From assembly GCA_037178975.1 (NCBI GenBank), contig JASJZH010000003.1:8680001-8744000 (forward strand): a stretch of DNA of 64,000 bases, written 5' to 3'. The stretch is from Oscheius tipulae (Eukaryota; Nematoda; Chromadorea; Rhabditida; Rhabditidae). Numbering within the stretch: position 1 is the stretch's first letter; each line of letters begins with the position of its first letter. Made by a program: the position numbers and the translations under genes. The notes below the pieces were generated by a model that saw only the letters and a list, made by a program, of their open reading frames with translations, did not search any database and was not told the origin of the DNA. Positions 33,845 to 45,553 of this stretch are shown here, one piece after another.

Positions 33845-34301
33845 TACAAATGATCTCAATATATGGGTGCTAACTTTGGATATTCATAAATTTGCAAAAT
33901 GACCATTTTGTAGTTTCTGCCGACCTCCCCACTCTGTCCACCTGAAACTCTGACCAGCGTCTACGACGGCTTCGCCGATCCTATGATTTGACTTAGCCTT
34001 GACAACAGGCGGCTGGGCCGCTTCTTCAATAGCCTAAGTTCCTAAGTTCCCCAAAAGCTAAGATATTAATTCTTAACATGACATGACTTGCCAGCTTTTG
34101 GCTCGTGGTGACGCGCACGGAAGGACGGAAGGACACCATTGCACTTTAGTCCCCGTATCCTCTGCCTTTATTTGACTGATTATCTTCTGTTCTATTCATT
34201 GAATCGAACCGCAGGTTGACAGATTAAACAAGTCGTAATCGGTTAGGTCTTTACTCACTTTGTTTCTACTCTACGATCACTCAAACAAGGATAGTGTCAG
34301 C
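33845..34301. other. Convergent intergenic region with Helitron-like element
   Basis: The GEMIN8 and ATP synthase epsilon genes converge here. The region is largely occupied by the inverted Helitron-like copy (33954-34152). No further gene is seen. Confidence 0.6.
33954..34152 (-). mobile_element. Short Helitron-like element, inverted copy
   Basis: On the minus strand it reads ACTAAAGTGCAATGGTGTCC, later AAGTCATGTCATGT, and ends GCGAAGCCGTCGTAGACGCTGG before a T. It aligns with the element at 17224-17383 along its length but is longer in the middle. The very 5' end differs (GGGGACTAAAG rather than TCTACTACTAAAG). Confidence 0.6.
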
Positions 34302-34732
34302 TTAGGCTTTATCTGCAGCTTGCTTGGCCTTCGGGACTGCTTTTCCATCTACCCAAACGGTCATTTTCAGGGTCTGGGCGCCTCTCTTCGTGTCTTTGAC
34401 TCCCTAAATTTGTTCTTTTTTACTGTCTCCCTATCAGTCTCCGCCTGTCTCTATCTATGACACAGTCATTGTCACGGTAATCTGTCCCCTGTATCTGTTC
34501 CTGTCTCAGTCACTGCCATTATCTCTGTCGCTGCCCCTGTCTCCCTGTCACAGTCCGTGTCTCTATCTGTGTCACTGTCTCTCACACTGCCACTGTCTGT
34601 TACTGTCACTGTTCCTGCTCTGTCTCTCTGGAAATCCTTGAAGAAACATACCTTGAGACACTTTCCGACGACCTCAGAGGCAATCTGCGAGTAGCGAACG
34701 TAGTTGATACCGGCGGCTCTCCAGGCGACCAT
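34302..34732 (-). CDS. ATP5F1E: Mitochondrial ATP synthase subunit epsilon
   Basis: Two exons on the minus strand, 34732-34652 and 34403-34302, join in phase 0 across a 248-nt intron and give a 60-aa protein, the usual size. The N-terminus MVAWRAAGINYVRYSQIA matches the family signature (human MVAYWRQAGLSYIRYSQI). The C-terminal half is basic (VWVDGKAVPKAKQAADKA), as in nematode epsilon subunits. The subunit sits in the central stalk of F1 with gamma and delta. An ACCAG acceptor-like site lies 8 nt upstream of the ATG. The intron is mostly CTGTCTC-type repeat. There is no mitochondrial presequence, which is normal for epsilon. Confidence 0.92.
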
Positions 34733-36062
34733 CTTTTGGTTCTGGTTTTGGCGGAAAAGCGATCAAAAAATGGGTGAGAGATAAACAAGGGATTTAACCC
34801 TTCTGGATTGGGAAAAAGCGAAAAAGTGACAATTTAATCGAATTTTGTGACAATACATGGAGAAAAACAATAAATATAACCATAAAACTGGAGGAGTAAC
34901 TGAAACTGTGTGAGTTCAAAAATATTTCGGACAGTTTTTGAAGGGGGTAGGACCACTTCCGGATTAGTTTTCTGTGTTTTGACAGACAATTTTGGAGAAT
35001 CTTCCATTTTAAAAAAAATTTTCTAAGTCTTTTCTAGCCATTTATACTGGGATCTTGATGGGAGAATAACCAATTTGGAACAGAAACATTCCAGAAGAGC
35101 TCTTTTAAGGAGTACCGCAAAGAGGGAAAATCTGTTTCACGACCGTATCCAGCACTCTCAGAAACCTTTTCTGGAGGCGCGCTTCTGAATCTTTGCCTGC
35201 CGCACGCTGTCCAAATCGCTGTGACAAGGTACTGTGCCCGGGAACGTTATCCCATCGTCTTTTTTCATGCCTAGAGCTTCAAAATGAGATTGAATACGGA
35301 GATTAAACTTGGTATATTCGAGAAGTAAGGGTGTCATTCTCCCGAGAAAACTTCTTCAATAACCTCTTAACCCCAAGCCTCTAGGAATTTGACTTGTTTT
35401 TCACCAAATTATGGTTGTATATAATCCGAAAGCTAAGGAGAACAATGGTGGAAGATTCACGAAACAACGATCCCTCGAAGCTCATTCTTTCCCCCTGAGA
35501 AACACAGTCCAAATGTGCTCAAGAAACAATGGAAAGTCTTCTAGAATCGTTTGGAGTATAGCCCCAAAGTTGATCCGAGAGTGTTAGATCTTGTAAAATA
35601 TTCTGAATAGAACCTCTTAAACCATGCCATTTTCTCCAGAAAACCAACCATAAAAATGGTCCAACCCCCTCTCATCAGAAAACCGTGCTGTTAGAAAGAA
35701 AGAAAATAGTCTACACAGCTTTATTATGTGCGAAGAAGAAAAACCGACCCGTCGCCAGTTCAATTTTGCATCATCATAATCGAGAAAACTTGGAATAAAT
35801 TAGAGAGGAGCACGAACTGCGCGACGACGGCACACACACAACCATAGAAAACAGGAAGAAGCTCTTGCAGTTATGTATACACCCAGAAAAGTGAAAATTA
35901 GGGGGGGAGGGGTAGAAATGCCGAAAAGCACACAAAGGGAGAGTACAATTTACAAATAATCACAGATTAGCGCGACCAGAGAACAGGCTGGAAGAGGTGG
36001 TAGACACGGGGGTCCACTTGTTTTTTTTGGAGAGACGCGTGGGACGAAGGCCACGCTTGGAT
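34733..36062. other. Intergenic upstream of ATP5F1E and 3' of kinesin
   Basis: No gene is visible apart from possible kinesin 3' sequence (see the alternative last exon down to 35960). It contains one arm of the CATTTTGAAGCTC repeat (35248-35292) and otherwise AT-rich sequence. Confidence 0.5.
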
Positions 36063-39000
36063 TCAGACTGAAAAGGAGTTAGATTATTGAAATGTTAGAG
36101 AGTTTTGACGATAGGAGTCACACAGAGATCTAAAGAGCTATTTTGGAGAATTTCGGTAGAAAATCGCTAATTTCGGGCTCAAGAATCGATTTTTCAACTT
36201 TGCCATGTCTTGCAAAGTTGTAGAGCGGATCAAAAGCTACAAGTTTGTAAAACATGAAAAATTGAGAAAATCACTTCTTGACCCGTACAAAGCTTACAAA
36301 ATTGTAAATGAAAGTTTAGGTTTACTGTAATTTTACGTAAATATTTACTGTATGTTTTGACGGGAACTGAGAATTTCGAATCTAGGTTCAAAAAAGGTCG
36401 AAATGCCTCCAAAATCAGCTTCAGATCTGTCATACTAAAACTTTCTCACTCCCATTCTCTTGCACCAAAAATCCATATTATACAGTACAAAAGTCTACAA
36501 ATTGGCAATAATCTGCGAAAGGTACATTTGGTTCTCTTCATCTTGCTTACCATTGGGGTTGGGCATCATCGATGGCGAGGTGATCTGTCCGGGGCGGATC
36601 GGCTTGACGATTTGAGGGGTGTGCTGACGACGGAGGTTTCTCTGACGTACGGCCTCCTGAAAGATTCCAGTTGTATCTCTGTATCTCTGTCTCTCTGCAT
36701 CTCCCTCTATGCCTTTGGACTGACCTTGATTCTCTCGACCTCAGCCTGGTACTTCCTACGCTCCATCTGAGCTCTCTCCTTGGTATCACGGAGAGCTCCC
36801 TCGAGCTGCTTGATACGGTCCTCTCGACCACGGAGACGAGCCTCCATTTTGGGCAGTTCCATGCGCAAATCAGCCATCTCTCGGACGAGCTGCTTGTGAA
36901 CTTTGGTCAGTTTCTCGAGGTTAGTTTCCAAAAACTGGACTCGCTGCTTCTGGGCCGGGCCGGAGAGACATTCCTCATCTCCAGGGGTGCTCTGAAAGTT
37001 TAATGTTTGATTTGTCTTTTCTCTACAGTATCATCAGGCCCCACTTTTCACTTGTAAAAACTTTCTAAGGCATAGCACACCCTCTGACCGATTGAGAATT
37101 TTGCTGGGGCGCGCTTTGCATCAAATGCTGTCGTGCAAGTATCACTGCGCGGTGGAAGAGCATAACTTTGAGGTCGAATACGTGAATTTCAGGCTTTGAC
37201 ATGTTCTACAAAGTTTGAGTGTTTACCCTCTACAAGTTTGTAATACATGCCAAGACGGGTTTCGAACAACATAGAGCATAGAAAAACTCACATGGCACTT
37301 GGAGAGCATAAGCCTGACAAACTCAGCCTTGAGGTTCTTGACAGCGGCGAGTTCCATGTTGACACGGTCAGTGAGCGGCTTGCACTCTTTCATGGCATTG
37401 TCACGGACAAGGAGCTGCTTGCATCTGGCAGAGTCGACGCCCTCCAGCTTGGCCGACTCCACCTCATTCTCGGCCATCTTAGCCTCGGCGGCGTTCGTCT
37501 CTTTGGCGGCACTGTTCTCGCTGAACATCTTCGCGACTCCCATACGAATGCTGCTGATCAGGTCGTGATCGGGAAGCTGGTCATTTTGGGCATTCTGAAA
37601 GAAAGCTTATAAAAAGACGGAGAGACAGACAGAGAGATAGAAGTACAGAGAACAACACACGTACCAGCTCGGCAACGTTGAACTCCCGGATGATGTTGTA
37701 GATCGACTCCTTGAAGTTCTTGATCTTGGGGCCGCATTCTAGGAGATGACTGTTCAACTGGGTCTCGGCCAGATTCTTTCTGTCCTCCAGAGCAGCATTC
37801 TCCTCCTGGATAGTATCCAGCTCCTTCTTGATCTTTTCGCACTCGGCCTGTCTCTCCTCGAGATTGGCAGCCAGCTCTTCCAAGGCAGTGATGAATTCCT
37901 TGGATTCGGCCTGCTTGTCGTCAATCTCCTTTTGGAAGCGGGAGTTCTCTTCGCGCATCATCTCCTCGTTTCTGCGCATGGTTTCGAGACCTTCTTCGAG
38001 GAGGAGGACCTGTAAATTGACAGGATTAGTCTAGTAACTGTCTGTCTCTGTCTCTCTGTCTTTATGTCTCTCTGTCTTTCTGTCTCTCTGTTTCTCCGTC
38101 TCTCTGTCTCTGTCACCGTCTCTCACCTGTTGTCTCATAGACTCTCCATCCTGTGATATTCTCTGAATCTCATCATCCTTCTCATCCAGCTGCTGGTAGA
38201 GCTTGGCTCTCTCCTCCTCATACTTTCTCTTCTCCACATCCGTGATCGGTCCAGAGACTGAAGTGAGCATTGGCGGAGCCGGTGCAATAGATCTCTCCAT
38301 GGAAGGAGTAGAGGCACTCTCGCTAAGGGTGAGGGTGGCAAAGCCACTCTCCAGGGAGACCCATTCGGATTCTGGAACAGATTCTCCTTTTCTCCAGCGC
38401 CCGAGCTCGAGAAGTGCTGCCTGGAGGGTGGCTTGGAGCCGAGAGTTCTTGTCCCTCTCTTTCTCATATCGTCTTTTCCATTCCTCTGCGGTAAGCTCCT
38501 CGTTGACAGTCACGACATTCTTGATAGTCTTGGCACGCTTTCCGAAGTCGAGAGTCGAGCGAGTCTCTGCCTCATTCGATCGGGCTGGAGAGGCACAGAT
38601 GATGACGGTGGTTCGAGAGTTTCCTCCCAGAGACTCTTGAAGAATACGCGTCAGCTTAGAGTCACGGTAAGGTACGTGGGATTTCTGAAAATTGGATATT
38701 ACTAGGCGGTACGGGAGAAACATACCGTTCCTTCAGCCAGAGCCGAAATGACGATACCCAGCGCTGTCAGGGACTTGTTGATGTTCTTAGCCTCTTCCAG
38801 GACGGATCCCATGGCTCCGGTCTTTGAAACTTTCTCGGAACCGGCTAAATCGACAAGATAGAGCTTGCCGCTCAACTGCTTCTTCGTCTCCTGGTTCTCC
38901 TGGTTGACAGTGATGAGGAAGACGGAGTGAGATCGGGAGGAATGTTCGTTCATGTCTGGAAAGAGGATTTTGAGATAGTGAGACAGAAAGACATAGACAC

Positions 39001-40555
39001 AGAGGGACAGAGACAAAAATCTTTTTCTAGCCTTGAAATGCTTGTGCTTTTTCCACCACCAACTCTTTTCCAAACGGAAGAAACCTAGACATTACGGAAA
39101 AATAAATGACCAGTAAAGCTGTCGTCAGACGGCAAAGCCGGCTGGTACAGAGAATGAACTCACTAGTGACAGCGACCTGTCTGTTAGATTTTCCGTCATC
39201 AATGGCTTGAAGAAGTTCTTCCGGCGAGCCGACGAATCTTTCTGTAGCTCCCTTGACATACGGTACCCTGTTCTTGTCCTCATGGATTGACAGGTTGACC
39301 TTTTCAGCTGAAAACCGATCTAATTGTCTCACTACTACCGACTCACGATCTAGCAAATCCCTAATCTTTTCGTTGTAAATCTCGAAGAATGACACTTTGA
39401 TGTGGAATTGGAGATTCTCGTCCATGTTGAAGATGTGAGCGAAGACGTCTTTAACAATTCTGGGAATGATTCCTTGAAGGCCCGGATCCGAAAGGACTCC
39501 CTAAAAACTGTTTTTTTTTGGTATTACTGTAAATGTTCACCTCCATAGTGTGAGTCTTTCCAGAACTGGTCTGTCCGTAAGCGAAGACCGTTCCATTATA
39601 ACCGGACAGGACGTCTTGGACGATGTGATAGGCAGCAGCCTTGTAGACCTGTTCCTGGGTAGTTGTAGGCTTGAAGACCTTATCGTATGTGAAGGTTTTG
39701 TCCTGAAATAGGTTGCACTGTGACTGTCGCTTCCAAAGTAGCGTCACTAGTCAAGTTTTGTATTGCCGCACTTTGAAGTCTAGCCCGCCGCATGAAACTC
39801 TAGATTCCTCTGGCAGTCCCCTGTGTTCCGGAAAGTCATTTTAACTTCTTTTTCACTACGAGAGCTTCAAAATGACACCAGATTCACTAAGAAAATGTGT
39901 GATCTTAAGCATGAATCATCCGGTACCTCATTTCCGCTAACTTGACTCTAGGAATTTCCTAACTATTCCCTGGCGTATAAACGGTCTTATTTTGAAGCTC
40001 TTCTTATGAAAAAGACGATAAAGTAACCTTCGAGGGCAAAGAGTCACCTCACAACGATTTCGAATTCTGTGCGACGCCCAACGCTTCAGAAGAGCGCCAA
40101 CTTCATAAACCACGAGAGGTTTCAAGATTGGAGGGATTTTCTGGTCGAAGAAGTGACTTTCAAGATTTTTTGATTTTTTTTGAAAGTTATAGTATTTCTT
40201 GTGCGAGTATAAGGATAATACTCTAATTTTTCATCCCCCTGTCAAGCTATTCCCGTTCTAATCAGCCCCCTGGTGTGTGTGTCCTCTCCCTCTCTCATAT
40301 ACAGGCGGCACAATTCTATAGAGGTCTGTCTCGTGGACACACCTGTCCGCCGTCAGAACAATTAGAGTCAATCGATATACTCACCCCTAGTCGGATACTG
40401 CCATCGTTTGGGAAAGTCGGCAGGAATTTTTCCTCATTCCGCTCCTCGGTCTTATTCAACGGTCTGATACGACAGAAGACCTAAAAATGTGAGATTTTCC
40501 GAACAAATTAGGCCAAAAATACCTGGATCGCGCACTCGGACGGTCCGTCACCCAT
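36063..40555 (-). CDS. unc-116: Kinesin-1 heavy chain
   Basis: Twelve exons, minus strand: 40555-40523, 40480-40385, 39702-39541, 39500-39347, 39307-39164, 38955-38726, 38684-38127, 38009-37666 (lower end 37665), 37594-37292, 36991-36725, 36656-36551 and a last exon from 36067; about 800 aa. This plus-end motor carries cargo along microtubules with kinesin light chains. The motor domain has P-loop GQTSSGKT (86-93), switch I NEHSSRSH (199-206) and switch II VDLAGSE (231-237). Long coiled coils follow at about 390-770. The tail motif is [10 protein letters not shown] (779-788), where the autoinhibitory element is normally QIAKPIRPGQ. Phase predicts that the last exon adds one residue and stops (TGA 36065-36063). 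Another frame stays open to 35960. Intron 2 and intron 7 carry repeats. Confidence 0.93.
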
Positions 40556-42294
40556 GGTCGGCAATAAATACCCGTCCTGAAACGGGGAAAATCGATAAAA
40601 AGCAAGATTTTGGGACCGAGAAACGTAAAGCCAGCTGTGGGTCAAATGAGCCGCATTGCGAAACGAGAAACCATCGATCCTGGGCCCGAGAGAGGGAGAG
40701 AAAGCTTTGGGGACAAAAAGAGGATGCGCTCGGTCCGGAAAATTGTGAAATTTATAGAACTTTGGTCGGCTAAGAAGCAGATGATTGTCTTCTCGGGACT
40801 CTGGGCTATTTTTTGTAGAAATTTAGCGGTAAAGGCAGGAACAAGGTGGAGATTTGCTGTACACTCTGTCAGAAAATAATAAAAGTGCGTTTGAAATGCC
40901 GCTCAAAAAATGGGCGGGGATATAAATCAACAATTTTCAAATTTCTTTTCATTGTTTTTATATTCTTTGGTCATTTTTCTCACATTTTTTTTGTTTCTGT
41001 GTGAAAATTTTAATTAAGAACAGAAAATAAGAACACTTCCTAGCACAAATGCATCGGAGGCTCATGTGCTTTATCACTTATACTCACTTGTGAACGTTCC
41101 AAAGCTTTTTTTAAAAACCACGATATAAACCAGCCGGCAGCCAGTAAGCATGAAGAATAGGAGAAATCCGTCATGAAATGCTCTGTCACCGACGGTTCTT
41201 GTTAGTAACCTATTTTTCAGACTTTCTCGTTTTGTCAGTTTGGAAGCAGGCTAGAACGGCCTGAAAAGGTATTCTCTCGGCTACGGCACTTTTTTGACCG
41301 AATATTCCCATTTTTATGATCTCAAAACGCCTGAAAAAACGTCCACGTAGCTAAAGATAACAGGTTAGTATCATCAATTGTCTTTTTTGTGACCATATTC
41401 AGCTGTAAGAGGTTCTAGTACTAATTACCAGGTTGTGGAATGCCTGTTACTCAATGCTTGTCCAAAAATTCACCGAAAAATCTCAAATTCCCGACTAAAA
41501 CCACAAAATTTTAATGAGTAATGAATATGAATCAATCAAGAGACAGAGACAGTGAGAGATAGTATCTGGTCAGATTCGGAGTGGGTTGGGGGGAGGCTGG
41601 CTGGTTGGCGAGACGAGGTTCGGGAGAGAAACAGAGAGAATGTACCGCCTGGTCGTGTCCTTTCCTCTGCGTCCTTGTCCTCCCGGTGTCAAACAGCCGC
41701 TTTGAGAGACAGAGAGAGACATTAACTCTCTCTCTGAACCAACGTTGCGGGTTATTGACACCCACTGAAACCAAGGAACGTTTAGTTTTTTCTTGGCTGT
41801 ACCCAATTTGATAGTATTTTTGGTGAAAACCTTGAGTTTTCTCCAAGATCATCAGTCTAGGTGCCTCCTTTTCTCGATGTATCAACTCTTTGAAGGTTTC
41901 GAACATACTAGGAACAGATTTCCTACAAATTCTAATTTCCGGCCTAAGCTGATTTCAAACTAGGTAGCGTATCTTGGAAAGACGCAAACTTTAATTCATC
42001 TCATCACCACTTTTTTTTCAGCAAGCAATGGATAGGACCGTATTCAGCATTTTATAAAGCCCAAAAATTTGTTGAAACCTTTTGAAAACAGCTAAAAAAA
42101 AGGCTAAACCGAACATTTCATCAAATTCAAATTTCCCGCCATTACTGGTTTTAAATCGGGTATTGTCACTCTAGGTGCGCAGTTTGAACCAGGTTACAAG
42201 TACGAACGGAAAAATGCTTTACTCTTTCCGTAACATTACAAGTTCAACGAAAAATAACAAGAACCGGGCTCAAAAACAACAAAATTTTAAGGAT
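40556..42294. other. Intergenic upstream of kinesin
   Basis: A TTTCAG acceptor-like site precedes the kinesin ATG by about 22 nt. The rest (5' flank of kinesin and 3' flank of TRMT44) shows no supported gene. 41530-41730 has GACAGAGA-type repeats. Confidence 0.5.
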
Positions 42295-45200
42295 TTAGGT
42301 ATGAAGAAACCGACAGTCTACGCCATAAGGGCATCCGTCCGGATGGTTCTTAAGAAACCAGCACGGGAATTGTGTTGGTTTTTTCAGGTTTTTCTTCTTG
42401 TCCTTCATGAGATCGAAGCGACGGATATGGACGGCGCCCTCGTATATCTGTATAACTGAATTTGGCTGGAAATTTAAAAAGGTACATGGAAAGCCTGGTG
42501 CTGGTTCTTGAGGAAGGTCTGGAAGCCGCCGTCCTGCTGTTTCATGTAGGCTTTTTCTTCGGGCTGGAGGAGTTTAATCATCTCGCCGATGGGGACGGCT
42601 CCGCCGGTGTGCCAGCCGCTGAAAATCGGGTATTTCACAAAGTTTCTATAAAAATAATCTGCTTATTTTGCTCTAATTTTCGGTGAAAACTAATGAATAG
42701 CTTGTCATTTAGATGCTTCAGGCTCTAGGCTCAATTCCTTAGAATCTCTCGAGCATATGATTCATATTTTTCCAAAATTCACTAAATCAGTAACCATTTT
42801 TTCTCTTGTTTTTCACGACAGGTTAGCCTATCCACAGTGAGGTTATGAACAGTCGTGGCTTGTATCAAGTTTACTATACTAAAGACAATGGTAGATAGAA
42901 GAATATATAAAGACTCACTCAATATTAGCATCCGGGTCCGCCTCCAGAAGAGCCTTCAGAATTCTCAACGTTATGATCTGGGCCAGATCTCTCGGTATGT
43001 TCGTGCAGTTCCGGACCGGCTGAATTCTTGGTCTCGCCACAAAAGTGACATGCGGTTTTCCATCCCGGTCGGCCGTCAGCTCGAGGATTGTCTTCTCTAT
43101 CGTTTCCGGTGGTGGCAAGCCACCAGGCGGAATTCTACCGATTATGCAGAGCTGAAATGTTAACGATTTGAGGGATTTAATGGGCAAAAACTAGTTTTAC
43201 AGCATGGCTCAGTCGGTTAAGAAAGTTTTAGAAAGCTGATTGGGCTCAGAGGTCCCGGGTTCGATTTCCGGACACTAAAATATGCTTTTTTTTTCAGCAT
43301 GGCTCAGACGGTAAGAGGTCGGACTTGGACGACCCGCGAACCGGGGGATGCGTCAAATTTTTAAACAAGCTACTTTTTGGAGAAAAAAAGTATGGTCGAA
43401 GATTCCCAAGGCGAAAGTTGACAGTTTTATAAGATGTGATACCCAACATTGTTTTTAAAAGACTAAGCAAAAAACTGACCCGTTTAGAGCTTGGAATACT
43501 CATGCGATCCTCCTCAATCTCGTAGCCAAGGGTCCGGCAGACAAATTTGGTGAATTCCAAAAAGCCGGCGTACCTTAAATTTTTTCATAAAATACGTCAA
43601 ATTGTGAAAATCTACGTGCTGGTCCGTTTCCCAGGCCTCTGGGTGAATTTGCCGTGAAAGTCGAACGGACAGCATGGGAGGAGAAAGAATTCGCAGCGTA
43701 GACGGGCAGCCATGACGGGGATCCACGGTGTGAGCTCGTCGCTGTGATTTCCAATTAGGTAGTCGACTTCTTTGGGGAGAGCGGGTGGGTTGAGGGTCGG
43801 GTCGACTGGCATCTCTCTGGAAATGGTTCTGTTTAGTTGGTACTTTCGCAGACTCATAGTTAAATGAGAAAGCTACAGTCAAGACTAAAGCGCCGTGTAG
43901 ACCAATTCTCTTAACCCCATTCTTTTTTCTCGCGTTTTGAATATCATAAAGGAGCTCACGAACTTCAAATTAGTCCCAGCCAGCTGTCCCTTCCAGAGTC
44001 TCCGAGCCTTGATATCCAGTCCGACTCCGGCTACTCCCTCCTTCTCCAATAGGTGGACCAGAAGACCATTTCCACATCCGAGATCCGCGACGTACTTGGG
44101 CTTTTTTCCTGTTCTTTCCCAGGTTTCCTGGATCCTTTTTTCGTCTCAGGACCCCAAACAATTATACCATGAGGTAGGAGACAATTCCGCAGTCCTCAAA
44201 GACGAATTTTTGCGGGTTGGTCTTCTCGGTCCAATTTTTAACAATTTCAAAGCCATGCTCGGATTTTATGCGATTGTAGCGACGAAAATACGTCTCCACA
44301 TTCACTAGACGATTCGTGGGCTTGATTTCGCGCGTAGGATCGAGGTTTCGAATCCAACGTAAGAGATTCGGGTAGGCTACTTCGCGCATCCACTGGGTCT
44401 CGGGGAGGGGAACTCCGATTGGGGTTCCCAGCACAAAACTGAGACTTTTTTCATCGAGAATCTTGATACCGATGGCGTAGGGAAAGTGAACCATTGGATT
44501 CAAGGTTCCGGAGGCTCGATCGAGCTGTTGGGGGTAGAAGAGGGCAACGAGTTCGTTTTCTGGAATCTTTTTAGTAGAAAAATGTGGGAAATTTGGTGTT
44601 TTGACGGGAAAATCGAAAAAAGTTACCTGAAGAAGCAGAATCCTCGAAGGAGACCTCGTAGCAGAAGAGAGAACGTGGTGTGTAGGGCTTCTCCTTCGGG
44701 ATGAGTTTGCGGATTTCGTAGGGAGCTTGGCCGCCTGGAAAAGAAGAGTTAGCGAGCTACAGAGCGTACCACGTTTTCAGCTTTCTGGCACGCAGCAAAA
44801 AATAGGACGTATGATTTCGTACTGGTACGCCCCCTTCAAGGTGTGCCTAGCTTGTCCATTCTCAGTCAAACGATTGCTAAAGACAGTAGTCATACTATGG
44901 CGCCTCTTTGCAATATTTCTGGCATGCTCAAAAACGCAAGGATGCGATATTTTCCAGGGAGTATAACTTTCAAATTAATGGATCGTTTGTCTTTTCGAAA
45001 AGGTTCGGTAAAATTGGGGGTTGTGGAAAACAATCTAGTCAGTAAGAAAGATTATTTGAGAGCAGAATCGCTCAAATAAAATGTCGGAAACTGGCTATTT
45101 TTGACCGGAGAGACTTCGTTACACGGCAGTATACAGTAAAAAAAAGGAACTCACGCTGTATAAGAGCCACAACCTCGGCCGGCAGCTGTCCTACGACCTC

Positions 45201-45439
45201 CTGGTGTTCTTTTTCTTCTGCCGAGACGAGTTTCGATGCCGAGATTCTCGTGTTCACCGTGTGGACTTGACTCCTCCAAATGTAGACTATCTAAACCTCA
45301 TTTTAGCATCAAATCGGCCAAATTTTCGTCAGAAACCGCCCAAACAGTCGCTTACCCTGTGAAAGAAGGCCTCATGATCTATAGGCTCCTCATATTTGAC
45401 TTCGTCTTGACACAGGGGCTGCCAATCGTTCAAATCCAT
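42295..45439 (-). CDS. TRMT44: tRNA (uracil-2'-O-)-methyltransferase TRMT44
   Basis: Ten exons, minus strand: 45439-45356, 45290-45155, 44734-44627, 44559-44168, 44127-43964, 43816-43616, 43573-43480, 43151-42919, 42645-42486 and 42447-42295; 574 aa, all phases consistent. The enzyme forms 2'-O-methyluridine at position 44 of tRNA-Ser. The SAM-binding motif VADLGCGNG lies at 253-261. The family block IGNHSDELTPWIPVMAAR lies at 316-333, followed by FFLLPCCPFDFHGKF and IPSSKR. The protein ends with a CCCH zinc finger C-x9-C-x5-C-x3-H (C553, C563, C569, H573), as in animal TRMT44. Three introns are only 38, 40 and 42 nt. Acceptor TCTTACAG lies 18 nt before the ATG. Two SINEs occupy the intron between exons 7 and 8. 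Confidence 0.9.
43201..43360 (+). repeat. Two tRNA-derived SINE heads
   Basis: Copy 1 (43201-43275) has GCATGGCTCAGTCGGTTAAG and GGTCCCGGGTTCGATTTCC. Copy 2 (43296-43360) has GCATGGCTCAGACGGTAAGA and GACCCGCGAACCGGGGG. They lie in a TRMT44 intron, antisense to the gene. Confidence 0.7.
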
Positions 45440-45553
45440 CTTTCTAAACCCGTTCTGTAAGATTTTTTCTTGAAAATTTGACAAAAATAGACCAAAGTGG
45501 CTTGGAAATGACCTATAGAATGTTCGGGAGACAATTTATTACTATTATGACAA

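Noticed and set aside
40489-40879. Plus-strand ORFs over the kinesin first exon and promoter
   Set aside because: They overlap the clear kinesin start exon in antisense and carry no recognisable motif.
41532-41906. Minus-strand ORF upstream of kinesin
   Set aside because: Part is translated GACAGAGA repeat; there is no phase-consistent neighbour exon.
44128-44167. Apparent two-base frameshift in TRMT44 before the SAM motif
   Set aside because: A 40-nt GT-AG intron (acceptor ATCCAG) restores frame exactly, in line with many other tiny introns here.
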